A DNA stretch of 64,000 nucleotides from Bacteriovoracales bacterium. GTDB lineage: Bacteria; Bdellovibrionota; Bacteriovoracia; Bacteriovoracales; Bacteriovoracaceae. This document shows, in pieces, positions 44,455-53,590 of the stretch (the stretch's first letter is position 1; every line of letters starts with the position of its first letter). Below the pieces are notes generated by a model, which searched no databases, had not been told where the DNA came from, and saw only the letters and a program-made list of their open reading frames with translations. The stretch lies in assembly GCA_028346125.1 (NCBI GenBank), contig JAOMEV010000004.1, positions 1-64,000 on the forward strand. The letters are read 5' to 3'. The translations under genes and the position numbers were made by a program.

Positions 44455-45471
44455 TTATCTCATTTTTGGATTTATAATTGAATACAGGATATCGACAGTA
44501 AGGTTGATCATGACGACGATAAATCCAATAAAAAGGACACCACCTTGTATTATAGGATAGTCTCTTCCATTAACTCCATCTAAAATCCACTTGCCAATAC
44601 CTGGCCAGCTAAAAATAGTTTCAGTTAAGATGGCTCCAGTAACGATGCTTCCAAACATAAGCCCTATAACAGTTGTTATAGGGACTAAGGCATTTCTAAG
44701 TGCATGCTTGCAGATGACTACGAATGGAGAAAGGCCCTTTGATTTAGCGGTTCTAATATAATCTTCTTTTAAGACCTCTAAAAGGCTCGAACGGGTCATT
44801 CTTGCTAGAACTGCGAGTGGGATAGTGCCCATAGCAATGGAGGGCAGAATAAGGTGTCTTAGGGCACTAAAAAAAGCAGAAAAACCGTATTCTTCAACAA
44901 CATCTTTATGAAGAGTATCTATGAGCATAAAGCCTGTGATGCTTTCAATTTCGTAAAGTACGCTAATACGCCCAGAAACTGGTGTTAGGTTTAAGTTTAC
45001 GGAAAAAATAATAATTAATATAAGGCCCCACCAAAATATTGGCATTGAATATCCAATAAGGGATCCCCCCATAAAAAAATAATCTAAAAAAGAGTTTCTC
45101 TTTACGGCGGCAATGATACCCAAAGGAACTCCAATAATTAGAGCAAAGCTTAAGCTTATTATTCCAAGTTCAAGTGTTGCTGGGAAAAGTGTGGAAAACT
45201 CTTCCCAAACACTATTTTTAGAAATTATGGATTGTCCGAAATCCCCTTTCAGTGCATTTGAAAGAAAGTTCCAGTATTGCTCGTACCATGGAAGGTCCAG
45301 GCCTAGAGAAGATTTCATTTTCTCATAGACTTCGGGGTCTGCACCTCTCTCACCAAGTAAGAGCATGACAGGGTCCCCGGGTATAAAACGAATAAGGAGA
45401 AAAGCTATAAGGCTAATTCCTAAAACAGTTGGGATAACATCAAGGAGCTTAAAAAGTATTTTTTTTACCAT
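44455..45471 (-). CDS. Dipeptide/oligopeptide ABC transporter permease (DppB/OppB type)
   Basis: The 338-residue permease starts with the DppB-like segment LGISLIAFLLIRFIPGDPV, has six membrane segments and the coupling motif RTAKSKGLSPFVVICKHALRNALVP near residue 245. It lies 9 bases upstream of the DppC-type gene and 12 bases after the binding protein gene, so the three are one operon. Confidence 0.91.
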   Translation of the reverse strand: MVKKILFKLLDVIPTVLGISLIAFLLIRFIPGDPVMLLLGERGADPEVYEKMKSSLGLDLPWYEQYWNFLSNALKGDFGQSIISKNSVWEEFSTLFPATLELGIISLSFALIIGVPLGIIAAVKRNSFLDYFFMGGSLIGYSMPIFWWGLILIIIFSVNLNLTPVSGRISVLYEIESITGFMLIDTLHKDVVEEYGFSAFFSALRHLILPSIAMGTIPLAVLARMTRSSLLEVLKEDYIRTAKSKGLSPFVVICKHALRNALVPITTVIGLMFGSIVTGAILTETIFSWPGIGKWILDGVNGRDYPIIQGGVLFIGFIVVMINLTVDILYSIINPKMR

Positions 45472-45483
45472 TTTTCTTTCTTT

Positions 45484-47082
45484 TTAAAGGAGGTCAATTT
45501 CTCTAAAAATATCTCCTCCTAGAGGGTCAATTTTGTAACCTTGAACTTTTTTATTCATTGCTCTAAAGACTACTGAATGAGCAATAGGGACCCATGGAAC
45601 TTCCTGGCTAAATATTCTTTGGGCCTTTTTGTAAAGCAGTTCTCTTTTTTTAGGGTCTAAAATTCTCTTTGCTTTTAGGATGGTATCGTTGAACTTTTTG
45701 TTGCACCAGTTGGCCAAGTTTCCACCTGATTTTATTGAGGCGCAACCTAAGAGGACTCCAAGAAAGTTATCAGGGTCTCCATTATCTCCAGTCCAACCCA
45801 TTTGTATCATTTGATGTTCACCTTTTCGTGATTTTGATAGGTAAGTTGGCCAATCATATGTGATGAGTTTTGCTTTAATCCCAACTTTGATCAAATCTTG
45901 TTGCATCATTTCCCCCATCTTTTTTCCATTTGGGTTATAGGGGCGGGCAACAGGCAAAGTCCAGATTTCAGTTTCAAAACCGTTGGGGTAACCAGCTTTT
46001 GTAAGGAGTTCCTTGGCCTTCTTTATATTATGGTTATAAGGCTTAATCTTATCATTGTATGACCACAAAGATGGAGGAAGAGGGTTTTTGGCCAAGATCG
46101 CGTTACCCATGTAGATGGCCTTTATGTAAGAATTTTTATTAAGGGCCATATTTATGGCCTTGCGGACTAAAACATTTTTGAAGGGGCCTTTCTTAACATT
46201 CATAGCAAGATACCCAACATTAAATCCTGCTCCCTTGAGAACTTTCAGCCCTTTATTTTTTTCAATTGATGTCAAGTCTGATGGAGCTGGTTCATTAATA
46301 AGGTGGCATTCACCTGTTTTTAATTTCTGATATCTTGTACTTGAATCTTTTGTTATAGAAAAAATAAGATTATCGAGCTTTGGCTTTCCTAAATAAAAGT
46401 TTTTATGGGCCCGATATCGAATAAGAGAATCTTTTGAGTATTTCCTGAATTTAAAAGGACCAGTTCCAATCGGGAATCTATCAATACTTTCTTTTTTATT
46501 TTTTTCAATGAGTTTGTCACCATATTCTTTTGAAAGAATACTCATAAAACTCATGGCCATATTTGAGAGGAAAGGTGCCTCAGGTCTATTTAAAGTTATA
46601 CTAACTTCGTAATCATTGACTTTTTTAATGTCTTTAACAAGTTTGCTCATCTCCATATATTGCCAATACTCGTAGAGTCCTCCATTGACTTTATGGTAGG
46701 GATGACTTTTTAGCCTTTGTCTATTGAAAGAGAAGAGGACATCGTCAGCATTAAAGTCTCTTGAAGGTTTAAAGTATTTTGTTTTGTGGAATTTAACGCC
46801 CTTTCTTAATTTGAAAGTGAAGGTTTTGTTGTCTTTTGACGTTGTCCATGAGGTTGCCAATGCAGGAGTTAAATCTGTAGAGCCATATTTAAACTCCACA
46901 AGCCTATTATAAATAGTGTGAGCAGAGGCATTGTTTGAGGTTCCATCTGTTGTTATTTGTGGATTAAAAGCACTAGGACTGCCCTCAGAGCAATAAATAA
47001 AGCTTTTAGCCGCAAATGATGAATGGATAAAAATAAGTAATAAAAGAGACATTTGAAAAAAAGTTTTAATTACAGAATTCAT
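45484..47082 (-). CDS. Periplasmic dipeptide/oligopeptide-binding protein (DppA type)
   Basis: The 532-residue family 5 solute-binding protein has a signal peptide (about 1-24, ending near SFAAK) and family signatures such as ATSWTTSKDNKTFTFKLRKGVKFH and DVLFSFNRQR. ATG 47082 is chosen (AGGAG 8 bases upstream and a proper signal peptide); an ATG at 47115 would add 11 residues. It captures peptides for the permeases encoded downstream. A predator digesting protein would benefit from such uptake. It could instead bind nickel, heme or another ligand, since the family is broad. Confidence 0.9.
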   Translation of the reverse strand: MNSVIKTFFQMSLLLLIFIHSSFAAKSFIYCSEGSPSAFNPQITTDGTSNNASAHTIYNRLVEFKYGSTDLTPALATSWTTSKDNKTFTFKLRKGVKFHKTKYFKPSRDFNADDVLFSFNRQRLKSHPYHKVNGGLYEYWQYMEMSKLVKDIKKVNDYEVSITLNRPEAPFLSNMAMSFMSILSKEYGDKLIEKNKKESIDRFPIGTGPFKFRKYSKDSLIRYRAHKNFYLGKPKLDNLIFSITKDSSTRYQKLKTGECHLINEPAPSDLTSIEKNKGLKVLKGAGFNVGYLAMNVKKGPFKNVLVRKAINMALNKNSYIKAIYMGNAILAKNPLPPSLWSYNDKIKPYNHNIKKAKELLTKAGYPNGFETEIWTLPVARPYNPNGKKMGEMMQQDLIKVGIKAKLITYDWPTYLSKSRKGEHQMIQMGWTGDNGDPDNFLGVLLGCASIKSGGNLANWCNKKFNDTILKAKRILDPKKRELLYKKAQRIFSQEVPWVPIAHSVVFRAMNKKVQGYKIDPLGGDIFREIDLL

Positions 47083-47182
47083 AGAAAAAACTCCTAGAAG
47101 GGAAGTATGGATCATTCAAATTTTGGGAAACTTTCCAAGAATTGACAAGGAACATTAGGTAAAAAGGAGACTTGTTTTAAGC

Positions 47183-47986
47183 CTAACTTGGGGGTCTCCA
47201 TTCAAAGTGGGGTAATTTTTCATTGATGTATTGGATTATTTTGTTGATTTTAATGGCCCCATTGTAAAACCCAGTTCCTTTCTTTCTATCTTCTTCATTA
47301 AAATAACCGGAGTTATGAAGTCCAATAACCTCTCCAGTTTGTGAGGAAAAAATGGGGGCCCCGGAAGATCCGGCCAAAGTGTCTGCTGTATGGAAAAAGG
47401 TGTTTTGATTATATTCAGGAAGTATCTCTCCCATTGAAAGAAGTTTTTTTGGAGCGCAATTGGCTGGCAATCTAAAATAGTCACAATTGTGATGAACGAC
47501 TTCTATAAGGGTGCTGCCTTGAGTATCTTCTTCTGAGAGTTTTACGAAACCAAATTGCTTGCCTGGAGAATTTAGGCATCTAACCAAAGCAAAATCCAAC
47601 TCTTCATTGTTGATAGTTAAGAGGTTACAGCGGAAGGTTTCCCTATCAAGGTACTTTTTTCCAGAATAGTCTGTGGCCCACCTTTGTAGAGTGAAAATGG
47701 TTGTATCGGCCGTTTTTTGATCAGGAATGCAGTGGTGATTTGTCATAATATGGTCATGACCAACAAGAAAACCGGTGCATCGATAACCATTTGTATTAAG
47801 AAGACCAACTGGAAGAGAGGAATACTCTAGGCCTTTTTCACTTTCTTCACTGAGCACTTTCCAATCTGGGAGCTCATCTCCAACAATGACACCAGATGAG
47901 TTAACTTCTAAGTGAGAAACCTTTCCCTTTCCACAAGAAAAGAAAAGAATCATAATCGAAAGCATTAGAAAGTGAGAAAAACGCAT
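47183..47986 (-). CDS. Trypsin-like serine protease lipoprotein
   Basis: The 267-residue protein has a lipobox ending at Cys18 (LFFSC) and a chymotrypsin/V8-type protease domain. The catalytic triad is visible as H85 (TNHHC), D131 (ELDFAL) and S208 (GSSGAP). Several cysteines (about 70, 86, 120, 137, 168, 177) could form disulfides. It is predicted to act at the cell surface or in the periplasm. Substrate unknown. It is a single gene, about 100 bases from the binding-protein gene. Confidence 0.85.
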   Translation of the reverse strand: MRFSHFLMLSIMILFFSCGKGKVSHLEVNSSGVIVGDELPDWKVLSEESEKGLEYSSLPVGLLNTNGYRCTGFLVGHDHIMTNHHCIPDQKTADTTIFTLQRWATDYSGKKYLDRETFRCNLLTINNEELDFALVRCLNSPGKQFGFVKLSEEDTQGSTLIEVVHHNCDYFRLPANCAPKKLLSMGEILPEYNQNTFFHTADTLAGSSGAPIFSSQTGEVIGLHNSGYFNEEDRKKGTGFYNGAIKINKIIQYINEKLPHFEWRPPS

Positions 47987-48126
47987 GAACTGGCCTTTAG
48001 CTTATAAATTTTCCTTATGGGTTATGATTAGACTGTCTTATCATCTCACTGAACGCATTACTACTCTAATTTTAAGAAGTACTTTAATCTTAAGGGGTTA
48101 CATGGTTTATGCGTCGCGCCTTTTTG

Positions 48127-48849
48127 CTAATTTAGCTCTACCGGGAGGGGTTTTTTGACACAAATCTCTTGTTCGGAAAGAGAACATTGATAGGCCAATA
48201 TTTTTACGCTCTTGCTTTTGGCCTCTTTGAGAAGCTCTGAATATATGGGATCAATATTTTTTGCTGGTGAGAAACTTTGAACGTCTTCTCTTTGAACGAT
48301 AAAGAGAAGTGCCGCTTGGTAGCCTTCTTTTTTGAGTCGTATGAGCTCTGAGACATGTTTTTGGGCCCGTTCGGACTTTGCATCTGGAAAATAAGCTTTA
48401 AAAGGAGGGTCATCACCTCTCAACGTGACATTTTTTATTTCAACAAAGCATTGGGTGCTTTTGGCCTCGTTTTCCTTTCCTTGTGAAAGGAGGAGATCAA
48501 GCCTACTTTTTCCAGTTTTGACTTCAGCTCTTATTGAAGGGTGCCCAAGAAGTTCTGTGATAGTACCCTTTTCAATGGCCTCTTTGGCCAGCTTATTGGG
48601 GAGTGAGGTATTAATTCCAATCCAGGTTTCTCCATTATGTATCATTTCAAGAGAGTATTTTAATTTTCTCTTTGGATTGTCATGAAAGCTCATGAGGACT
48701 TTCCAGCCAGGTTCCCAGCAAGTTTTCATACTACCGGTATTTGCAATATGAGCAGTGATGATTTCACCGCTCTTTAACTCAACATCGGCCAAAAACCTCT
48801 TATATCTTTTGATTATTTTTCCCTTAATTAAAGGGGTGGTGAATTTCAT
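48127..48849 (-). CDS. sfsA: SfsA family protein
   Basis: The 240-residue protein has the SfsA pattern: KRYKRFLADVEL, TAHIANTGSM near residue 40, SRLDLLL, CFVEIKNVTL and the C-terminal VQREDVQSFSPA. SfsA (sugar fermentation stimulation) has a nuclease-like fold in its C-terminal half and binds DNA; its cellular role is not settled. The ATG overlaps the stop of the metalloprotease gene as TAATG, so translation is coupled, an unusual partner for sfsA. Confidence 0.92.
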   Translation of the reverse strand: MKFTTPLIKGKIIKRYKRFLADVELKSGEIITAHIANTGSMKTCWEPGWKVLMSFHDNPKRKLKYSLEMIHNGETWIGINTSLPNKLAKEAIEKGTITELLGHPSIRAEVKTGKSRLDLLLSQGKENEAKSTQCFVEIKNVTLRGDDPPFKAYFPDAKSERAQKHVSELIRLKKEGYQAALLFIVQREDVQSFSPAKNIDPIYSELLKEAKSKSVKILAYQCSLSEQEICVKKPLPVELN

Positions 48850-51401
48850 TACCTTTTTTCTCTTTTAAGTTCTTCAAACATTTTCCTTTCTAAGAAAAGA
48901 AAATCATAAAGATTGTCACTTTCAACATCTTCTAACTCTTCTTCTCCTAGAGTCAGCTTTGTTTCTTTTAAGTATGTTTCGTAGATATTTTTTCTTACTT
49001 TTTTCATTTTTCGATTAAAGCTAGGATACTTTGGAAAAAAGTCGGCCTTCAAAAGAGAGGTAACATTTTTTCTTAAATCTTTACCTTTTGATAAATACTG
49101 ATACATGGGCCTATAAACTTGCGTTTGGTTTTGAAGAGTTGCTAAAACATTATTACTCTTTTTAAAGAGGAGGGTATTTGAAAACTTTTCAAGAGAGTCA
49201 ACGAAACTTAGTTCTCTAAAACTAAACTGAACTTTTTGTAAAGATTCAGAGAGGAGGAATAGGAATTCTTTCTCAAGAAGTACAAAGTAATTTTCAATAA
49301 TCTTATTCAGAATACTTGTTTCTTCTTCTGGGAGGTTATCTATTTTGAATAAGTTGGAAAGGTTTAATGATAGTCTTTCCCTCATTTCAAGGAATGCTGG
49401 TGATAAGGAGTTTTCCTGTGGAGTAAAGTTTCCAAGAAAAATTTTCCCTAAACCTCCAAACTTTTTGAATTCAGACATTTTGAAATCGTTTGTGACTTTT
49501 TCATATTGGTCTAAATAGAGAGAGTCAAAGTTAGGGTTAAGCATTTTTATTTTAAGAAATTGTGATTCTGGATGAACACTTTTTAATAGGGGTTCTATGA
49601 ACTTAAGAAGTAGGGTGGCATTTTTGTGAGGGAAAAGAGAAAGACCTTTAAGCTTTTTGAGCTTATCGACTTCCGCTTTCTCTCCAAGAAATGAAAATTT
49701 AAAGGCCAAAGAAAGAGGGAGGGACTTCATAATACTTTCCCAATTATAAACATTTTGTTCAATTGGTGAACTAAACTTATCCCAGGGTTTACAGTCGATA
49801 AACTTGCCCTTAATGGAGTGGCCATCAGTACAAAAAGGAATCCCTGATTTTAAGGGACGGTCAAAATAACCCCAGTCTATGGCCATTTTGTCGTAGGGAA
49901 GAGCGCCTCTTTTTAACCTAATATGAGCGCCTAACATTGAAGCGGTCATTCCTCCTAGGTAGTCCATTACTGAAGATGAAGGAATAACTCCTTCTGCGAG
50001 CTTTCCAGTGAATAAATATGAGCTTGCAATTGGGTTTAAATTCTTTTTGTTAAGATTTGTGAGTAAGCTACCAGCAAAGTTATGCCTTAAACCAAGAGTA
50101 TGCCCGACTTCATGAGCCACGACTTGTCTGACAAAGTCTTTGGCAAATCGATTAAATATTTCGTCAAACTTTTCGTTAGAAACACCATCAGTTAATTTTA
50201 TTAAATCATTAGCAAACAGGGTTAACGACTTTATAAAATCTTTTTTGCAAGAGTGTCCTATCTTAAAGCCTTTTATGTTTAAGGTAGTATCTGGGGCAGG
50301 TGATTTTTTCTGATTTGCTAAAATTTGTAGAAGAAATTTTCTTGCGTTCATTTTTGCCTGTTTTCCAAAAACTGACGTTAAGTAAACGTGAGACTGTTTA
50401 ATTTCTCCTGTAAGTGGGTCTGGAGAAATATCTGCGTAGGCAAAGCCAGCAGTATCCCAATCGAGCCACTGAACAATATTATACCCCGGTTCATGAGGTG
50501 TTATATCTTTTGGAAGCTCTTTTATTTTTATAAATTCTTTTCCAAAGACTTGGTTCCAATAAAGGACACCATCGATAACAGGTTGCTTGAACTCTTCTGG
50601 AATATTAGATGAAAGAGAATAAGTAATTGGGTTTTGACTGTCGAATTTTAAAATATTTACTTTAACTTGTTGGGACGGATCGGGATTTTTTGGATCCTTC
50701 AAAGGAGGGAGCTCAAAATAACCAACTTTATTCATGAATGAAGATGTCTTTGATTTAAACTGGTCATTTTTTTTGTAACTGGAAAGAACATACTTAAGCT
50801 GTGCCATCATATTAGTATTTTTTGATGGAAACATTCCTGGGATATCAACTCTTACATAATGGTCAATAAAGAGTGATTCACCACGAGTTTCAACCCTATC
50901 AATGTAGCTTTTAGTAATTTGAAAAACTTTTTCTTTCATTTCCCTTTGAAGGTCAGAAGCAAATGAAGCGTTTACGTAGTAAAGCTCTTTCATACCTTTT
51001 TTGAAATCTATAGTGATTGTTTTTTCCGTTTCCCAAAGGATAGGGAACTCTGCAAGAAGTATTTTTGTTGGTAGTGATAACGAGCTAAGTTTTCCTGCAG
51101 TAGATTCAAAGAGGTAAACAATTTTTCCCTTTCTTTCGAACTTAACAACTTTGCTTGATAAACTGCGACCGGTAGGTACAGGCAAGGAAGAAACAATTGA
51201 GGTCTTTAACAAAAATTCGTGGTCGAACGCCAATCCTTTTACAAGTGTAATATCGTAGTCCGAAGGAGAGGCTCCAATGGACTTAGTAAAACTTTCTACA
51301 CCATAAATAAATGGAGTTTTTTCTGAATGAAAGGGCCCGTATGTTTTCCCATTAATCGTCAGTGCTATTAACATTGTAAATAGTGCGATAAGTACTTTCA
51401 T
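48849..51401 (-). CDS. Large secreted zinc metalloprotease
   Basis: The 850-residue protein has a signal peptide (about 1-19), a long N-terminal region, and a metzincin-type zinc site HEVGHTLGLRHNF (HExxHxxGxxH) near residue 430, then a C-terminal helical region. The combination resembles the DUF5117/DUF4953 zinc-dependent metalloproteases. AGGA 8 bases before ATG 51401 marks the start. It is predicted to be exported and to degrade proteins outside the cytoplasm; a role in digesting prey is plausible but not shown. Confidence 0.85.
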   Translation of the reverse strand: MKVLIALFTMLIALTINGKTYGPFHSEKTPFIYGVESFTKSIGASPSDYDITLVKGLAFDHEFLLKTSIVSSLPVPTGRSLSSKVVKFERKGKIVYLFESTAGKLSSLSLPTKILLAEFPILWETEKTITIDFKKGMKELYYVNASFASDLQREMKEKVFQITKSYIDRVETRGESLFIDHYVRVDIPGMFPSKNTNMMAQLKYVLSSYKKNDQFKSKTSSFMNKVGYFELPPLKDPKNPDPSQQVKVNILKFDSQNPITYSLSSNIPEEFKQPVIDGVLYWNQVFGKEFIKIKELPKDITPHEPGYNIVQWLDWDTAGFAYADISPDPLTGEIKQSHVYLTSVFGKQAKMNARKFLLQILANQKKSPAPDTTLNIKGFKIGHSCKKDFIKSLTLFANDLIKLTDGVSNEKFDEIFNRFAKDFVRQVVAHEVGHTLGLRHNFAGSLLTNLNKKNLNPIASSYLFTGKLAEGVIPSSSVMDYLGGMTASMLGAHIRLKRGALPYDKMAIDWGYFDRPLKSGIPFCTDGHSIKGKFIDCKPWDKFSSPIEQNVYNWESIMKSLPLSLAFKFSFLGEKAEVDKLKKLKGLSLFPHKNATLLLKFIEPLLKSVHPESQFLKIKMLNPNFDSLYLDQYEKVTNDFKMSEFKKFGGLGKIFLGNFTPQENSLSPAFLEMRERLSLNLSNLFKIDNLPEEETSILNKIIENYFVLLEKEFLFLLSESLQKVQFSFRELSFVDSLEKFSNTLLFKKSNNVLATLQNQTQVYRPMYQYLSKGKDLRKNVTSLLKADFFPKYPSFNRKMKKVRKNIYETYLKETKLTLGEEELEDVESDNLYDFLFLERKMFEELKREKR

Positions 51402-51486
51402 TCAACCAATCCTTTTGGGTTGCACAGATCATGTGATCAATATATATAAAGTGAAGATAAACCGTTATAAATAAGAAGATGAATAA

Positions 51487-52119
51487 ATGCAAACAATTAG
51501 AAAGAGTGTTGCAAAGCAACTACTAGATTTGAAGTGTGTCGAACTCTCGCCAAATCAATTTTTTACTTATGCGTCGGGTCTCAAAGGTCCTATATACTGC
51601 GATAATAGGAAGGTTTTGTCTTTTCCTTCTGCAAGGAAGGTGGTTTTAGAAGCTTTAAAAAAACTTATTATTGATTCCAATATAAATTTTGATGTTATTG
51701 CGGGGTTGGCCACAGCTGGGTTGCCTTACGCTTCAATTCTTGCTGATCATCTGGATGAGCCTCTCATTTATATAAGGGGTAAAGCAAAGGGTCATGGCCA
51801 AAATAATCTTATTGAAGGGAGTTATTCCGAGGGCCAAAAAATAATTCTTATAGAAGACCTTGTAAATCAAGGTAGTAGTGTTCTTAAGGCCATCGAAGCC
51901 TCAAGAGAAGCGGGCCTAGTTCCTGTTGCATGCTTTGCAGTGGTTGATTATGAAATGCAATCAGCAAAAAATATCTTTAATGAAAATGAAATTCCTTTTT
52001 TTTCGTTGACCAATTTTAGTGACTTGTTAAATACCGCTAAAGAAATCTCCTATTTAACCGATCAGGAATTAAGCATTCTCCGTGAATGGCATGAAGGCCG
52101 TTTACCGGGTAACAACTAG
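51487..52119 (+). CDS. pyrE: Orotate phosphoribosyltransferase
   Basis: The 210-residue phosphoribosyltransferase has the PRPP-binding loop ILIEDLVNQGSS and the substrate segment IAGLATAGLPYA, with YIRGKAKGHG matching the catalytic loop of PyrE. It converts orotate and PRPP to OMP in pyrimidine synthesis. The length is typical. It is not in a visible pyr operon; gltA follows after 145 bases. Its presence shows that de novo pyrimidine synthesis is retained beside the salvage genes. Confidence 0.9.
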   Translation: MQTIRKSVAKQLLDLKCVELSPNQFFTYASGLKGPIYCDNRKVLSFPSARKVVLEALKKLIIDSNINFDVIAGLATAGLPYASILADHLDEPLIYIRGKAKGHGQNNLIEGSYSEGQKIILIEDLVNQGSSVLKAIEASREAGLVPVACFAVVDYEMQSAKNIFNENEIPFFSLTNFSDLLNTAKEISYLTDQELSILREWHEGRLPGNN

Positions 52120-52145
52120 AAAAAAGGTTGATGGTTTGTTTGAAA

Positions 52146-52183
52146 AACTTCCGACTACACTGTATTGTAGCCGGATTGAAGTT
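52146..52183 (+). other. Hairpin in the pyrE-gltA interval
   Basis: CCGACTACA (52151-52159) pairs with TGTAGCCGG (52166-52174) with one mismatch, and AACTT with AAGTT extends it outward. It lies 26 bases beyond the pyrE stop. A T-run (GATTTTTAAG) follows only about 7 bases after the outer stem, so it may be a terminator or a leader structure of gltA. Confidence 0.4.
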
Positions 52184-52264
52184 ATAGATTTTTAAGGGCC
52201 TGTTAGTTGATTTATTTCGCTTCTTGTTGAAATAGCAACGGCGGTCTTTAGATGAGGAGGCTAA

Positions 52265-53545
52265 ATGTCAGATAAAGCTAAATTTACGATTGATGGAAAT
52301 GAGTATGAACTTCCCGTGATCAAAGGAAGCGAAGGTGAGACTGGAGTTGATATTACGACTTTGAGGGCCAATACAAAGGCAATCACTTTAGATAATGGCT
52401 TTATGAATACTGGATCTTGTCAATCCGCTATAACTTTTTTGAATGGTGAAAAAGGGATCTTAAGATATAGGGGCTACCCAATAGAGCAATTGGCCGAGAA
52501 ATCTAATTTCCTAGAGGTTTCTTATCTTTTAAACTTTGGGGAGCTACCTACAAGCAGTGAACTTTCAAAGTTTTCTGGTTCTGTTGGTGATCAGGCGGTA
52601 CTTCCAGAAGGCATTAAAAAAATAATTGATCAGTTTCCTACCGATGCTCACCCAATGGGCGTTATGGCCGCAGGCTTGGCCGCTCTTAGCGGGTTTTATC
52701 CGGAGGCCATAGGTGAATACGATGCTGATATGAAATATAAGGTTATTACTCAGCTCATTGGGCAATCAAAGGCCATGGCCAGCCATTTTTACAGACGGTC
52801 AGTAGGAGTGGATCCTGTAGGTCCAGACGCTAAATTAGGCTATTCATCTGATTTTTTAAATATGATGTTCTCTTCAGGAGATTACAAGATTGATGAGGAT
52901 GTAGCGAGGGCCTTGGATGTTCTTTTAATCTTGCATGCAGATCATGAACAAAATTGTTCTGCGTCTACAGTAAGAGTTGTTGGTTCTTCCCAGGCCAATA
53001 TTTTTGCCTCAGTCAGTGCGGGTGTAAGTGCTCTTTGGGGCCCACTTCACGGAGGAGCGAACCAAGCTGTTTTGGAGATGTTGGAAGCTATCAAAGAAGG
53101 TGGTGGAGATCATAAAAAATACTTGGAAAAGGCCAAAGATAAAAGTGACCCATTCAAGCTTATGGGCTTTGGTCATAGGGTTTATAAAAACTTTGACCCA
53201 AGGACCACTATTATCAAGAAGTCGTGCGATACTGTTCTAGAGAAGTTGGGTGTAAAGGATCCCCTTTTAGATATTGCCAAAGGTCTTGAAGAAGAGGCCT
53301 TGAAAGATCCTTATTTTGTTGAAAGAAAACTTTATCCAAATGTCGATTTTTATTCTGGAATAATTTATAGGGCCTTAGGTATTCCTACAAATATGTTTAC
53401 AGTGATGTTTGTTTTGGGAAGGCTTCCAGGTTGGCTTGCTCAATGGAAAGAAATGACTGAAACAAAAGGTATAAAAATTGCCCGGCCAAGACAGATATAT
53501 GTCGGCTCCAATGAAAGAAACTATGTCGATTTAGACAAAAGATAA
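52265..53545 (+). CDS. gltA: Citrate synthase
   Basis: The 426-residue type II (Gram-negative) citrate synthase has ILHADHEQNCSASTVR, GPLHGGANQ and GFGHRVYKNFDPR carrying the active-site histidines, and the YSGIIYRALGIP segment with the usual C-terminal RPRQIYVG. It condenses oxaloacetate with acetyl-CoA at the entry of the TCA cycle. GAGGAGG 5 bases before ATG marks a strong start. A terminator follows. Confidence 0.96.
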   Translation: MSDKAKFTIDGNEYELPVIKGSEGETGVDITTLRANTKAITLDNGFMNTGSCQSAITFLNGEKGILRYRGYPIEQLAEKSNFLEVSYLLNFGELPTSSELSKFSGSVGDQAVLPEGIKKIIDQFPTDAHPMGVMAAGLAALSGFYPEAIGEYDADMKYKVITQLIGQSKAMASHFYRRSVGVDPVGPDAKLGYSSDFLNMMFSSGDYKIDEDVARALDVLLILHADHEQNCSASTVRVVGSSQANIFASVSAGVSALWGPLHGGANQAVLEMLEAIKEGGGDHKKYLEKAKDKSDPFKLMGFGHRVYKNFDPRTTIIKKSCDTVLEKLGVKDPLLDIAKGLEEEALKDPYFVERKLYPNVDFYSGIIYRALGIPTNMFTVMFVLGRLPGWLAQWKEMTETKGIKIARPRQIYVGSNERNYVDLDKR

Positions 53546-53553
53546 TTAAATGA

Positions 53554-53578
53554 GGGGACATTTTGTTGTCCCCATTTT
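53554..53578 (+). terminator. Terminator after gltA
   Basis: GGGGACA (53554-53560) and TGTCCCC (53567-53573) form a perfect 7-base-pair stem with a TTTTGT loop, followed by ATTTTCC. It lies 9 bases after the gltA stop. Confidence 0.7.
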
Positions 53579-53590
53579 CCTATAAAGCCA

